A model generated the notes under the pieces. That model saw nothing but the letters and a program-made list of their open reading frames with translations. It was not told the DNA's origin and ran no database searches. A stretch of 42,942 nucleotides of DNA from Bacteroidota bacterium (GTDB lineage Bacteria > Bacteroidota > Bacteroidia > Bacteroidales > Prolixibacteraceae): NCBI GenBank assembly GCA_029265715.1, contig JAJUGZ010000028.1:1-42942 (forward strand). The letters are read 5' to 3'. Both the position numbers and the translations under genes were made by a program. Below are positions 24,938 through 33,680 of this stretch, one piece after another. The number at the start of each line of letters is the position of its first letter. Positions within the stretch are counted from its first letter, which is position 1.

Positions 24938-26142
24938 ATCCCCAGCAAGGCCTTCATAAATTCATCGCCTTTCAACAGGCCATACGAACCTTGAGCTACC
25001 TCAAACTCGTCGTAAAACTGAGCGGCATCAGGCTGTTCTCCAGGACGGTAAATCAAAAATGGAACCGGATCTTTGGTATGAATCCGGCTGGCACAGGGTG
25101 TCGGATGGTCGGGCAAAACAGCAATGGCAACCGGCTCTGCCATCTTCGCAGTTTCCTCAACCAGGTATTTCACAATGCGCTGGTCGAGATATTCAATGGT
25201 CCGGATTTTCAGCTCAACATCGCCTTCGTGCCCGGCTTCATCACTGGCTTCGACGTGCAAATATACCAAGTCATGGTCTTTCAGCGCCTCAACGGTTGCC
25301 TTTGCTTTCCCCTCGTAATTGGTGTTATACAAACCGGTTGCGCCTTCTACCTTAATCACATTCATTCCCGCATACACACCAATACCCTGAATCAGGTCGA
25401 CGGCCGAAATAACTGCTGATTTTTCAATTCCGAAAAGTTCTTTCAACGTTGGCATCTGCGGTTTGTAGCCTGGCGACCATGGCCAGATGGTGTTGGCCAC
25501 ATCTTTTCCGGCTTCTTTACGTTTCAGGTTCACCGGGTGATCGGCCAGCAAGGCCTGCGAACGTAAAATAAGGTAATTCAACAATTTAACGGTCTGGTCG
25601 GCCTCTGCCGCCAGGCTTTCTATCATATAGTTCCGGAACGGTTGCCCCGGTACATCGTGAGGCGGGGTGCATTTCATCTGTTTTTTCCCTCCTTTAATAA
25701 CCAGCAGGTGGCGATATGAAACTCCCGGATGAAACTGAATGATATCATTCCCCAGTTTCTTGTTCAGGAACGCAATCAATTCGTGGGCTTCTTCGTTCGA
25801 AATATGGCCGGCCGAATGGTTTTTGATGTTACCGTTTTCCAAACAAATCAAGTTGCAACGCAGGGCCAGGTCGCCATCCTGAAGCGTTACGCCCATGCTG
25901 GCTGCTTCTAATACGCCACGACCTTCAAACACGTTTTCTACATCGTAACCCATCACCGCCAGATTGGCAATCTCGCTGCCCGGGGGCATGCTTTCGGGTA
26001 CTGTGATTAGCCGTCCGGTTTTTCCTTTTTGGGCCAGACTGTCGATCACTGGTTTTTCAGCCATCTGGAGCGGAGTTTTTCCATTATGGCTGGCTAATGG
26101 CTCATCGGCCATCCCATCGCCTAAAACAATTATATACTTCAT
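24928..26142 (-). CDS. apgM: ApgM-type phosphoglycerate mutase family protein, probable homoserine kinase analogue
   Basis: This is a 404-residue alkaline-phosphatase superfamily protein of the archaeal-type cofactor-independent phosphoglycerate mutase group. It shows LGDGMADEP (metal Asp9), the phospho-acceptor region GSEIANLAVMGYD (Ser56), SDEAGHEGD and LPDHPTP with the usual metal His residues. In Bacteroidota this gene sits between thrA and thrC while a classical GHMP homoserine kinase (ThrB) is missing. The family has been predicted by comparative genomics to supply the homoserine kinase step. No thrB-like gene is present in this operon either. The position strongly supports that role; sequence alone does not exclude mutase activity. 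Confidence 0.9.
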   Translation of the reverse strand: MKYIIVLGDGMADEPLASHNGKTPLQMAEKPVIDSLAQKGKTGRLITVPESMPPGSEIANLAVMGYDVENVFEGRGVLEAASMGVTLQDGDLALRCNLICLENGNIKNHSAGHISNEEAHELIAFLNKKLGNDIIQFHPGVSYRHLLVIKGGKKQMKCTPPHDVPGQPFRNYMIESLAAEADQTVKLLNYLILRSQALLADHPVNLKRKEAGKDVANTIWPWSPGYKPQMPTLKELFGIEKSAVISAVDLIQGIGVYAGMNVIKVEGATGLYNTNYEGKAKATVEALKDHDLVYLHVEASDEAGHEGDVELKIRTIEYLDQRIVKYLVEETAKMAEPVAIAVLPDHPTPCASRIHTKDPVPFLIYRPGEQPDAAQFYDEFEVAQGSYGLLKGDEFMKALLGIPL

Positions 26143-26147
26143 AATAA

Positions 26148-26284
26148 GGCCCCTTTCTTATTCCCCCGAAGGGGAAAGATAACAGCCAGGGGAAAAGCTT
26201 TTTAAATTATCTCAATTCTATATTGCCAGTATAACAAAGAACCTATAGTCTTTTTTTTATTTCCTTAAAGGGATGAAAGGGGGC
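26148..26284. repeat. Miniature inverted-repeat element, copy 2 (thrA-apgM junction)
   Basis: The left end (26148-26177; GGCCCCTTTCTTATTCCCCC, then GAAGGGGAAA) and an inverted, more decayed right end (26260-26284) bracket a core with the same TTAAATTAT / CTCA landmarks as copy 1. The left end starts 5 bp before the apgM ATG and the right end stops 3 bp from the thrA stop codon, so the element fills the whole junction. Confidence 0.7.
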
Positions 26285-26287
26285 TTC

Positions 26288-28720
26288 TTAAATATTCGAC
26301 ACGCGAATAATATCGGCAAACACGCCGGCTGCCGTTACTGCGGCACCTGCGCCATACCCTTTGATGATCATCGGAAATTCCTGGTAACGTTCGGTTGTAA
26401 ACATGACTAAATTGTTTGAGCCCTGCAGATCGTAAAATGGGTGTTCTTTGCCGATTACCTGCAACCCGATTTCGGCCTTTCCATTCTCGAATTTGGCAAC
26501 AAAACGCCAGCATTTTCCTTCGGCGGCCAATTCTTTGCGGCGCAGTTCAAATTCGGCATCTACCTCCGGGATTCGGTTCCAGAAATCATCAACACTCCCT
26601 TCAAAATAGCTGTCGGGAATAAATTTATTGATCTTGATGTCCTGCATATCGAATTGGTAGCCCGATTCACGGACCAGGATCAGCAGTTTGCGGGCCACGT
26701 CCACCCCGCTCAAATCGATGCGCGGGTCTGGTTCGGCATAACCTTGCTCCTTAGCCATGCGGATGGTTTGGCTCAACGGAACCGTTTCGCTGATGGTATT
26801 GAAAATAAAGTTCAGCGTTCCGGACAAAACGGCTTCGATTTTCAGGATCGAATCGCCCGAATTTACCAGGTCGTTCAGCGTGTTAATGATCGGCAACCCT
26901 GCGCCCACGTTGGTTTCGAACAGGAATTTCACACCTTTGCGCTTGGCTGTCTTTTTCAGCAGGGCATAATTTGTGTATTCTGACGAAGCCGCCACCTTAT
27001 TGGCCGTAACCACCGAGATATTTGAATTCAGTAAATCGTAATACAGGTCGGCTACTTTACTGTTGGCCGTACAGTCAACAAACACCGAGTTATACATATT
27101 CAGTCCAATCAGCTGGTCTTTGAATTTCTCCAGATCAGAAACCTGACCTTCCGAATCGAGTATCTCTTTGTAATTTTCGATGTCGATGCCATCGCGGTTT
27201 AGCAACATTTTTTTCGAATTTGCCACCCCGGCAAGTTTGATTTTTAGGTGTTTATCTTTTAGTAGTTTGGGCTGTTGTTGCTTGATCTGCTGAAGCAAAT
27301 TGCCGCCAACCAGTCCGATCCCCATCAGAAATACGTTCAACTCAACATTCTCAGACAGGAAGAAAGCTTCGTGAACTACGTTTAGTGTTTTGCGCAGATC
27401 AGCGTTCTTTACAACCCACGAAATATTTAACTCCGAAGCGCCCTGGGCAATTGCAATTACATTCACCCCATTTTTACCAATAGTATTGAAAAGCTTTCCG
27501 GCCACACCGGGCGAATGTTTCATATTCTCGCCCACAATGGCCACAATCGACAAATTATTTTCGATTGTGATTTTATTGATACGGTGTGATTCGATTTCAC
27601 GCTCAAATTCCTGATGGATGGCAGCCTCGGCTTTCTCGCAACTTCCGGAGTCAATGGCAAAACTAATCGAGTTTTCCGACGAGGCCTGCGAAATCAGGAT
27701 CACATTGATATTTTGTTTAGCCAGGGCGCCGAACAAACGCATCGAGATGCCGGTAACGCCAACCATGCCAAGGCCCTGAACCGTCATCAGGGTAATATTC
27801 GAGATCGAGGAAATACCTTTGATTGGCAGATCTTTCCCATTCAGTTTGCTTTTGGTGATCAGCGTTCCTTCGGCTCCGGGGTCCATGGTATTTTTAATCC
27901 GGACGGGAATACCTTTCTGGTAAACCGGCAAAATGGTCGGCGGATAAATAACCTTGGCGCCAAAATGAGAAAGTTCCATGGCCTCGGCGTAACTCAGTGT
28001 TTTAATAGTATATGCCTTGCTGATAACGCGCGGGTCGGCAGTCATAAAACCATTTACATCGGTCCAGATTTCGAGCGAGGCAACGTCTAAGGCAGCCGCG
28101 ATGATGGCCCCGGTATAATCCGATCCGCCACGCCCCAAGGTGGTATAATCGCCAGCCTCGTTGCTCGCAATAAATCCCGGGACAATCGCTATTCCGGAAA
28201 ATGAATGAAATGTATTCTTAATCAACTCATTGGTTACCTCGAAGTTCACCAGCGCCTTCCCAAAATCACTGTTTGTCCGGATAAATTTGCTGGAATCGAA
28301 CCACTGGGCGCCCGGAATGTATTCGGAAATAATCAGCGACGATAAACGTTCTCCAAAACCGCCAATTTTATCCAGTGTTTTGGGCGTCAGTTCACCAATG
28401 AGCGATACCCCGTGAATAATGCGCTCCAGTTCGTCAAGCAGTACCTGAACTTTTGCCGTTATTTCGGTTCGTTTTTCTTCTTCAGTGAATAATTCGTTGA
28501 TAACCGTATAATGCCGCGTATGGATGTCTGTTATTTCTGACTGAAAGTAGCCTGTTCCGATTGCAGCCATTTTGGCTGCATTCAACACTTTGTCGGTAAT
28601 TCCGCCCAAGGCAGAAACTACCACAATTGCATCGTCATCCTGATTCTTCAAGATTTCCTTCACTCGTTTAATATTTTCAGCACTCCCGACTGAAGTACCT
28701 CCAAATTTTAAGACTTTCAT
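26288..28720 (-). CDS. thrA: Bifunctional aspartate kinase / homoserine dehydrogenase
   Basis: The 810-residue fusion makes aspartyl phosphate and later reduces aspartate semialdehyde to homoserine. Aspartate kinase: VLKFGGTSVGSAENI at the start and TLGRGGSDYTGAI near 195. Two ACT domains (about 310-460) bind the feedback inhibitor. Homoserine dehydrogenase begins near 465 with the NAD(P) motif FLMGIGLVGGNL and carries ETNVGAGLPII, VLSGTLNFIF and EPDPRIDLSGVDVARKL (catalytic Asp/Lys). All parts are intact. It is the first gene of the operon that continues into apgM and thrC. The cytoplasmic enzyme is probably threonine-sensitive, by analogy with other ThrA fusions. Confidence 0.97.
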   Translation of the reverse strand: MKVLKFGGTSVGSAENIKRVKEILKNQDDDAIVVVSALGGITDKVLNAAKMAAIGTGYFQSEITDIHTRHYTVINELFTEEEKRTEITAKVQVLLDELERIIHGVSLIGELTPKTLDKIGGFGERLSSLIISEYIPGAQWFDSSKFIRTNSDFGKALVNFEVTNELIKNTFHSFSGIAIVPGFIASNEAGDYTTLGRGGSDYTGAIIAAALDVASLEIWTDVNGFMTADPRVISKAYTIKTLSYAEAMELSHFGAKVIYPPTILPVYQKGIPVRIKNTMDPGAEGTLITKSKLNGKDLPIKGISSISNITLMTVQGLGMVGVTGISMRLFGALAKQNINVILISQASSENSISFAIDSGSCEKAEAAIHQEFEREIESHRINKITIENNLSIVAIVGENMKHSPGVAGKLFNTIGKNGVNVIAIAQGASELNISWVVKNADLRKTLNVVHEAFFLSENVELNVFLMGIGLVGGNLLQQIKQQQPKLLKDKHLKIKLAGVANSKKMLLNRDGIDIENYKEILDSEGQVSDLEKFKDQLIGLNMYNSVFVDCTANSKVADLYYDLLNSNISVVTANKVAASSEYTNYALLKKTAKRKGVKFLFETNVGAGLPIINTLNDLVNSGDSILKIEAVLSGTLNFIFNTISETVPLSQTIRMAKEQGYAEPDPRIDLSGVDVARKLLILVRESGYQFDMQDIKINKFIPDSYFEGSVDDFWNRIPEVDAEFELRRKELAAEGKCWRFVAKFENGKAEIGLQVIGKEHPFYDLQGSNNLVMFTTERYQEFPMIIKGYGAGAAVTAAGVFADIIRVSNI

Positions 28721-28846
28721 ACGCTTGTTTGTTATTTTTTAATTGTTGTCTGAAATTCACATGACCACTTATTCTGCTTGTTGTTTCGGACCATGCTCCC
28801 TTTCATATAATTAATTTTGCGGCATAAGATACGATATATAAAAAAA
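28721..28846 (-). promoter_or_regulatory. Leader/promoter region of the threonine operon
   Basis: The 126 bp between the recA terminator and the thrA start hold no gene. No clear TAnnTTTG element and no leader peptide rich in Thr/Ile codons with an attenuator were found. The region must contain the thrA promoter, but I cannot place it. Confidence 0.3.
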
Positions 28847-28877
28847 CTGGATGAAACAGCTAAGCCATTTCATCCAG
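28847..28877 (-). terminator. Terminator of the bcp-recA operon
   Basis: A perfect 10-bp stem (CTGGATGAAA at 28847-28856, TTTCATCCAG at 28868-28877) with an 11-nt loop is followed on the minus strand by TTTTTT. It lies 25 bp after the recA stop. Confidence 0.85.
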
Positions 28878-28902
28878 CCTTCACTGCTTATTTAAAATTC
28901 AC

Positions 28903-29928
28903 TTAATTTACGGTTGTCGTGGTGGTTATGGTCTCCATAATTTTCGATTCAAGCTCTGCAGCAAGCTCCGGATTGTCGCGCAAGATGTTTTTCACAGCGT
29001 CGCGGCCCTGTCCCAGCTTGGTTTCACCATAACTGAACCAAGATCCACTTTTCTTGATAATATTAAACTCGACACCCAGGTCGATTATTTCACCAATTTT
29101 AGAGATACCTTCCCCGTACATGATTTCGAATTCCGCTTTTTTGAATGGCGGGGCCACTTTGTTTTTCACCACTTTTACACGGGTCTGGCTTCCCTGAACT
29201 TCTTCCCCGTCTTTGATCTGTCCGATGCGACGGATATCCAACCGAACTGAAGCGTAAAATTTCAACGCGTTTCCACCAGTTGTTGTTTCCGGGTTGCCAA
29301 ACATGACGCCGATTTTTTCGCGCAACTGGTTGATAAAGATGCAGCACGTACGGGTTTTATTGATGGTGGCCGTCAGTTTACGCAGGGCCTGCGACATCAA
29401 ACGGGCCTGTAAACCCATTTTCGAATCGCCCATTTCACCTTCAATTTCAGCTTTGGGGGTCAAAGCGGCAACCGAGTCGATGACAATAATGTCGATCGCT
29501 CCGGAACGGATCAGGTTGTCGGCAATTTCCAGAGCCTGTTCGCCATTGTCGGGCTGTGAAATCAAGAGCTCGTCGATATTAACACCCAGTTTTTGGGCAT
29601 AGGTTGGATCAAAAGCATGTTCGGCATCGATGATAGCGGCAATCCCCCCGGCTTTTTGAGCCTCGGCAACTGCATGGATTGCCAGGGTTGTTTTACCCGA
29701 CGACTCGGGGCCAAAAATCTCAATAATACGTCCTTTCGGATATCCTCCAACTCCCAGCGCAATATCGAGGCCGATAGAACCAGACGAGATAACCGGAACT
29801 TCTTCCACTATCCGGTCGCCCATTTTCATGATAGACCCTTTACCAAAACTTTTCTCGATTTTATCCATGGTGAGCTGAAGCGCTTTCAGCTTTTCTTTGT
29901 TCAGGTTTGCCTTTTCTTCGTTTGCCAT
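28903..29928 (-). CDS. recA: Recombinase A
   Basis: RecA forms the strand-exchange filament and triggers LexA-type cleavage. The 341-residue protein has the N-terminal polymerisation helix, Walker A GPESSGKT (73-80), [12 protein letters not shown], the Walker B region [12 protein letters not shown], the L1/L2 loops ([20 protein letters not shown], then [15 protein letters not shown]) and the C-terminal domain, ending in a Thr-rich tail rather than the acidic tail of E. coli. It is 7 bp downstream of bcp and therefore likely cotranscribed with it. No SOS box was recognised. Confidence 0.98.
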   Translation of the reverse strand: MANEEKANLNKEKLKALQLTMDKIEKSFGKGSIMKMGDRIVEEVPVISSGSIGLDIALGVGGYPKGRIIEIFGPESSGKTTLAIHAVAEAQKAGGIAAIIDAEHAFDPTYAQKLGVNIDELLISQPDNGEQALEIADNLIRSGAIDIIVIDSVAALTPKAEIEGEMGDSKMGLQARLMSQALRKLTATINKTRTCCIFINQLREKIGVMFGNPETTTGGNALKFYASVRLDIRRIGQIKDGEEVQGSQTRVKVVKNKVAPPFKKAEFEIMYGEGISKIGEIIDLGVEFNIIKKSGSWFSYGETKLGQGRDAVKNILRDNPELAAELESKIMETITTTTTVN

Positions 29929-29935
29929 TGTTTGT

Positions 29936-30400
29936 TTAAATATCTAATGCTTTTATAATCTGGTTACTATGATCTGATGTCCGGACCTTTTCGAACACTT
30001 CTTCAATAAACCCCTGTTCGCTGATCACATACGTTGTTCTTAAAACACCCATGTACTTTTTTCCATACAGGCTTTTTTCGCCCCAGGCACCATAAGCTTG
30101 AAGGATCTCTTTCTCGGTATCAGCAATCAGGTTGAACTTAAGCCCGAACTTATCGGCGAACTTTTTGTGTGAAGCCACACTGTCGGGACTAACACCAACC
30201 ACTTCATACCCTTTGTCAATCCATAGCTGGTAATTGTCGTTCAAATTGCACGATTCTGCAGTACATCCCGGCGTATTATCCTTGGGGTAAAAGTATAAAA
30301 TAAGTTTCTTCCCGCTAAAGTCTGCCAGCGAAATAGTTTCTCCATTTTGGTTTACCCCTTTAAAATCAGGAGCTTTATCACCCTTACTTAGAACAGGCAT
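29936..30400 (-). CDS. bcp: Thioredoxin-dependent thiol peroxidase (BCP, peroxiredoxin Q type)
   Basis: This 154-residue cytoplasmic peroxiredoxin reduces hydroperoxides using thioredoxin. The peroxidatic Cys46 is in [11 protein letters not shown]. The second Cys51 is five residues later, the spacing of BCP/PrxQ enzymes that form an intramolecular disulfide. [10 protein letters not shown] and [17 protein letters not shown] are family segments. It is first in a two-gene operon with recA. Confidence 0.95.
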   Translation of the reverse strand: MPVLSKGDKAPDFKGVNQNGETISLADFSGKKLILYFYPKDNTPGCTAESCNLNDNYQLWIDKGYEVVGVSPDSVASHKKFADKFGLKFNLIADTEKEILQAYGAWGEKSLYGKKYMGVLRTTYVISEQGFIEEVFEKVRTSDHSNQIIKALDI

Positions 30401-30422
30401 TTTCTTCGGTTTTTAAGTTAGA

Positions 30423-30430
30423 CAAATATA
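30423..30430 (-). promoter_or_regulatory. Candidate -7 element of bcp-recA
   Basis: The minus strand reads TATATTTG (TAnnTTTG), 22 bp before the bcp start. No clear -33 TTTG is present at 17-21 bp. The divergent SPOR gene promoter would lie close by. Confidence 0.4.
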
Positions 30431-30523
30431 CTCGAAATAATGAATTAAATCAGGTTTCGGTGTTGCGATCAAATAAAATAATGATCCGGGAAATTCAGAG
30501 CGTCCGGCACATTTTTGTATTTT

Positions 30524-30531
30524 TACGTTTG
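30524..30531 (+). promoter_or_regulatory. Candidate -7 element of the SPOR-clpS-floA operon
   Basis: TACGTTTG matches TAnnTTTG and ends 21 bp before the chosen ATG at 30553. This also argues against the longer start at 30460. The nearest TTTG upstream is too close to act as the -33 element. Confidence 0.4.
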
Positions 30532-30552
30532 AATTTTAATTCAGTTCCGACT

Positions 30553-31923
30553 ATGTTAAACGCTCAAAATATCCACTTAAAAACAACACTCGCTACGCTA
30601 TTGTTTATGGTTTTTGTACAAAATCTGATGGCTGCAAGAATTACCCAGGACAATACAAAAAGCATGGTTCGCCAACTGTTCAGCGAAGCGAAATACACGG
30701 CAGTCCTTCCTCTTGTTTCTGATCTACTGAAGAGCAACCCGGCCGATCCGGAGTTAAATTATTTTTATGGAGCCTCGTTAATCGAAACCGGACAGTTTTC
30801 TCCAGAAGCCAGACGAGCGCTCGAAGCTGCCGGAAAGAGAAACGCATCAGCCCGAATTGCCTATTATTTCGGGAAAATATATCAATCGGAAGGGAACTGG
30901 GGCGAGGCGTTGGCAAACTATCAGAAGTACCGGCAAACCCTGAACGAGAGGGAAGCTCAGGATCAGGGGATTGACGAGTTGATCCAACAATGTCAAGCAC
31001 ATCAAACACCGGGCATTGCCAATACCCCGGAGTCAAATTCAACCATACCGGCAACTCCGGATCGTGAAACCACTGCCCTGCAAACAGAAATAAGAACCGA
31101 GCCCCGGGATACTGAATCCACTGCCGAACCAGCCATTCAGGAAGCTGAAAGCAACCCGGATACCCTGATCGACTTTCAGGTCAATGCCTATGTAAGATAT
31201 GTGCAAGTTTCCCAGTTCAAATATCCGGAATCGAAAGAAAAGTTTCTAGAAGGGGTAAGTAAAGACCGCCTATTAAAGCAAATGGTCAGGAATACGGATA
31301 GCTTGCGGAAAATTTACGATTCGGCATCGCTCGAACAACGTGAAAAAATTGCCAGCGAAATTTTGGAAGCCGAACAAAATACGATCAACCTGAACCGTGA
31401 AATTCCCGATCTGTATATGCAGGCCCGCGTAAAAGAAGACCAGTACTGGCAAAATGCCTCGCCCGAGCTGATTGAGGCGTTCCAGAAAGAAACACAGCGA
31501 CTGGCCGATAGTATCAAACAAGCGCAGATTGACTGGAAGCGGCGGCATGATGAACTGGTTCTGAAAGAAAAGCAGAAAGATACCATCTTCATCGAACTAC
31601 CTGCATCGCCCATCAACCCGGTTAGCCAGGATCCCAAATCAGGAATTGTTTACAAAGTACAGATTGGCGCCTACAGCGGAAAACTTCCGGACTATGTTGA
31701 CCGTACCTTCAAAAAACTGGCAGTTCTTCGGAAAATTGAAACATACAAAGATGAAAAAGGCGTAACAATTTATACCACAGGGAACCTGAAATCATACGAC
31801 GAAGCCGTAACTTTGCAGAAACAGGTCCAGCAGGAAGGCGTTAAAAATGCACAAATTGCTGCTTATAAAAACGGAAAACGAATAACATTGGCCGAGGCCC
31901 GGCAAGAAAATATTAAGCCATGA
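30553..31923 (+). CDS. Exported TPR/SPOR-domain protein
   Basis: I start at 30553 (MLNAQNIHLKTTLATLLFMV), which opens directly with a signal peptide. The frame extends back to 30460, but there it would bury the signal and pass through the likely promoter. The product is 456 residues. After the signal come TPR-like helices (about 30-140: ADPELNYFYGASLIETGQF, WGEALANYQKYRQ), then a low-complexity T/E/P/A stretch (about 145-200) and a long charged helical region. The last ~85 residues are a SPOR domain (YKVQIGAYSGKLP, then YTTGNLKSYDEA), which binds peptidoglycan lacking stem peptides. The protein is periplasmic. Its stop overlaps the clpS start by ATGA, so translation is coupled. A cell-envelope or division-site role is inferred. 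Confidence 0.85.
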   Translation: MLNAQNIHLKTTLATLLFMVFVQNLMAARITQDNTKSMVRQLFSEAKYTAVLPLVSDLLKSNPADPELNYFYGASLIETGQFSPEARRALEAAGKRNASARIAYYFGKIYQSEGNWGEALANYQKYRQTLNEREAQDQGIDELIQQCQAHQTPGIANTPESNSTIPATPDRETTALQTEIRTEPRDTESTAEPAIQEAESNPDTLIDFQVNAYVRYVQVSQFKYPESKEKFLEGVSKDRLLKQMVRNTDSLRKIYDSASLEQREKIASEILEAEQNTINLNREIPDLYMQARVKEDQYWQNASPELIEAFQKETQRLADSIKQAQIDWKRRHDELVLKEKQKDTIFIELPASPINPVSQDPKSGIVYKVQIGAYSGKLPDYVDRTFKKLAVLRKIETYKDEKGVTIYTTGNLKSYDEAVTLQKQVQQEGVKNAQIAAYKNGKRITLAEARQENIKP

Positions 31924-32201
31924 CAGCAAAAGAAGACACCCGGAAAGAAACCAGCAAAAACTCAAACGAAGAATCGAAAAACGAACGGTTCCTGATTTTG
32001 CACAACGACGATTATCATAGCTTCGACTATGTCATAGAAGCGCTGGTTGAGATTTGCGACCATGATTATACACAGGCCGAACAATGCACCATGCTTACAC
32101 ATTTCAAAGGGCAATGTGATGTAAAAAAGGGAAGTTTTGCCTACCTTAGTCCGATGCGAAAAGCTTTAATTGCCAAAGAGCTGAAAGCAACCATCGATTA
32201 A
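31920..32201 (+). CDS. clpS: ATP-dependent Clp protease adaptor ClpS
   Basis: ClpS delivers N-degron substrates to ClpAP/ClpCP. The 93-residue protein carries the conserved LHNDDYHSFDYVIEAL motif (Asn29-Asp31 in the binding pocket) and TMLTHFKGQCDVKKG, after a disordered charged N-terminus. Its start overlaps the stop of the SPOR gene by four bases and nfeD follows after 9 bp. No Clp ATPase gene is nearby. Compared with E. coli ClpS the C-terminal half is divergent, which is usual in Bacteroidota. Confidence 0.88.
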   Translation: MTAKEDTRKETSKNSNEESKNERFLILHNDDYHSFDYVIEALVEICDHDYTQAEQCTMLTHFKGQCDVKKGSFAYLSPMRKALIAKELKATID

Positions 32202-32210
32202 ACCCTGGCT

Positions 32211-32678
32211 ATGAACATATTAATCATCTTTTTCCTGATTATCCTGGGGGTCATCCTCCTTTTGATCGAATTCACCGTTTTACCCGGAATTACCATTGCA
32301 GGAATTGGCGGAACACTCTTGTTAGGGTACAGCATTTATCTGGCCTTTGTAAAATACGGAACACTTGCCGGATTTCTGACGCTTGGATTTGTTGTACTGA
32401 TAACTCCCATCCTGTTGGTAAAGCTCTTTAAAGGCAAAACCGGGAAAAAACTGATGCTGGATACCGTTGTTGGCGGGAAGGCCAATCTAATTAACGAGCA
32501 ACTGGTAAAGCCGGGTGATACAGGTGTTTGCATCAGTCGCCTCGCCCCTATGGGAAAAGTAAAAATTAACGGAGAAACAGTCGAAGCCAAATCAACCGGC
32601 GCCTTTCTTGACCCGGGAACACCGATCCGCGTGCTTGAAGTAGTAAAATCGCAAATCATTGTAGAACCAATAAAATAA
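32211..32678 (+). CDS. Short NfeD-family membrane protein (NfeD1b-like)
   Basis: This 155-residue protein has an N-terminal membrane region of two to three helices (about 1-75) and a C-terminal OB-fold (about 85-152: [20 protein letters not shown], then GTPIRVLEV). This is the short NfeD form without the serine-protease domain. NfeD proteins are genetically linked to flotillin-like proteins and floA follows after only 5 bp. It probably helps organise FloA at the inner membrane. Confidence 0.88.
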   Translation: MNILIIFFLIILGVILLLIEFTVLPGITIAGIGGTLLLGYSIYLAFVKYGTLAGFLTLGFVVLITPILLVKLFKGKTGKKLMLDTVVGGKANLINEQLVKPGDTGVCISRLAPMGKVKINGETVEAKSTGAFLDPGTPIRVLEVVKSQIIVEPIK

Positions 32679-32683
32679 TTGCC

Positions 32684-33673
32684 ATGATTGAACTTTTCGG
32701 ACCTATCGGACTTATCGCAGGAATATTTGTCCTGCTGATTATTATTCTGTATTACATCCCGGTTGGCTTGTGGTTTTCGGCCTTGGTATCCGGTGTACGG
32801 ATATCGCTTATGCAACTGTTCCTGATGCGTTTCAGGAAAGTTCCGCCATCGGTTATCGTACGGGCGTTGATCGAAGGGACCAAAGCCGGGCTCACCCTGA
32901 ACCGAAACGACCTGGAAGCCCACTATCTGGCCGGCGGTCACGTCGAGAAAGTTGTTCATGCCCTGGTTTCGGCCGAAAAAGCGAACATCGACCTCCCGTT
33001 TAATATGGCCACAGCAATCGACCTGGCTGGCCGCGACGTATTCGAAGCCGTTCAAATGTCGGTAAACCCCAAAGTGATCGATACTCCTCCGGTTGCTGCT
33101 GTAGCCAAAGACGGTATTCAGCTCATCTGCAAAGCCCGCGTAACAGTCCGGGCCAACATTAAACAGTTGGTTGGGGGCGCTGGCGAAGAAACCGTGCTGG
33201 CCCGTGTCGGCGAAGGCATTGTTTCGTCCATCGGCTCATCGCATACCCACAAAGCAGTACTTGAGAATCCGGATTCGATCTCGAAAGTAGTACTCGAAAA
33301 AGGTCTGGATGCCGGAACAGCGTTCGAAATTCTTTCGATTGACATCGCCGACATCGATATTGGCAAAAACATTGGCGCAGGTTTGCAGATCGACCAAGCC
33401 GAAGCCGACAAAAACATTGCCCAGGCCAAGGCCGAAGAGCGCCGCGCTATGGCCGTTGCCCTCGAACAGGAGATGAAAGCCAAAGCCCAGGAAGCCCGGG
33501 CTAAAGTAATCGAAGCTGAAGCCCAAGTCCCTCTGGCCATCGCCGAAGCGTTCCGTACCGGAAATTTGGGAATTATGGATTACATGAAATACAAAAACAT
33601 CATGGCCGACACGGCTATGCGCGACTCCATTGCCGCCGAAGAACAAAAGAAAAACAATCCTCCGAAGAAGTAA
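32684..33673 (+). CDS. floA: Flotillin-like protein FloA
   Basis: The 329-residue scaffold protein of membrane microdomains has an N-terminal hydrophobic hairpin (about 5-35), an SPFH/PHB domain (about 40-235; [34 protein letters not shown]) and a coiled-coil tail rich in Glu-Ala (about 240-295; [18 protein letters not shown]). Length and order match FloA/YqfA. It is translated with nfeD and is followed after 7 bp by an exported protein of unknown function. It sits in the inner membrane facing the cytoplasm. Confidence 0.94.
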   Translation: MIELFGPIGLIAGIFVLLIIILYYIPVGLWFSALVSGVRISLMQLFLMRFRKVPPSVIVRALIEGTKAGLTLNRNDLEAHYLAGGHVEKVVHALVSAEKANIDLPFNMATAIDLAGRDVFEAVQMSVNPKVIDTPPVAAVAKDGIQLICKARVTVRANIKQLVGGAGEETVLARVGEGIVSSIGSSHTHKAVLENPDSISKVVLEKGLDAGTAFEILSIDIADIDIGKNIGAGLQIDQAEADKNIAQAKAEERRAMAVALEQEMKAKAQEARAKVIEAEAQVPLAIAEAFRTGNLGIMDYMKYKNIMADTAMRDSIAAEEQKKNNPPKK

Positions 33674-33680
33674 CTAATTT

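Noticed and set aside
28721-28846. Threonine attenuator or riboswitch before thrA
   Set aside because: No leader peptide with Thr/Ile codons and no terminator-antiterminator pair could be drawn.
30460-30552. Longer start for the SPOR gene
   Set aside because: It would place 31 residues in front of a good signal peptide and cover the likely -7 element.
32336-33055. 239-codon antisense frame across nfeD and floA
   Set aside because: Composition is low in sense, there is no similarity, and both plus-strand genes are certain.
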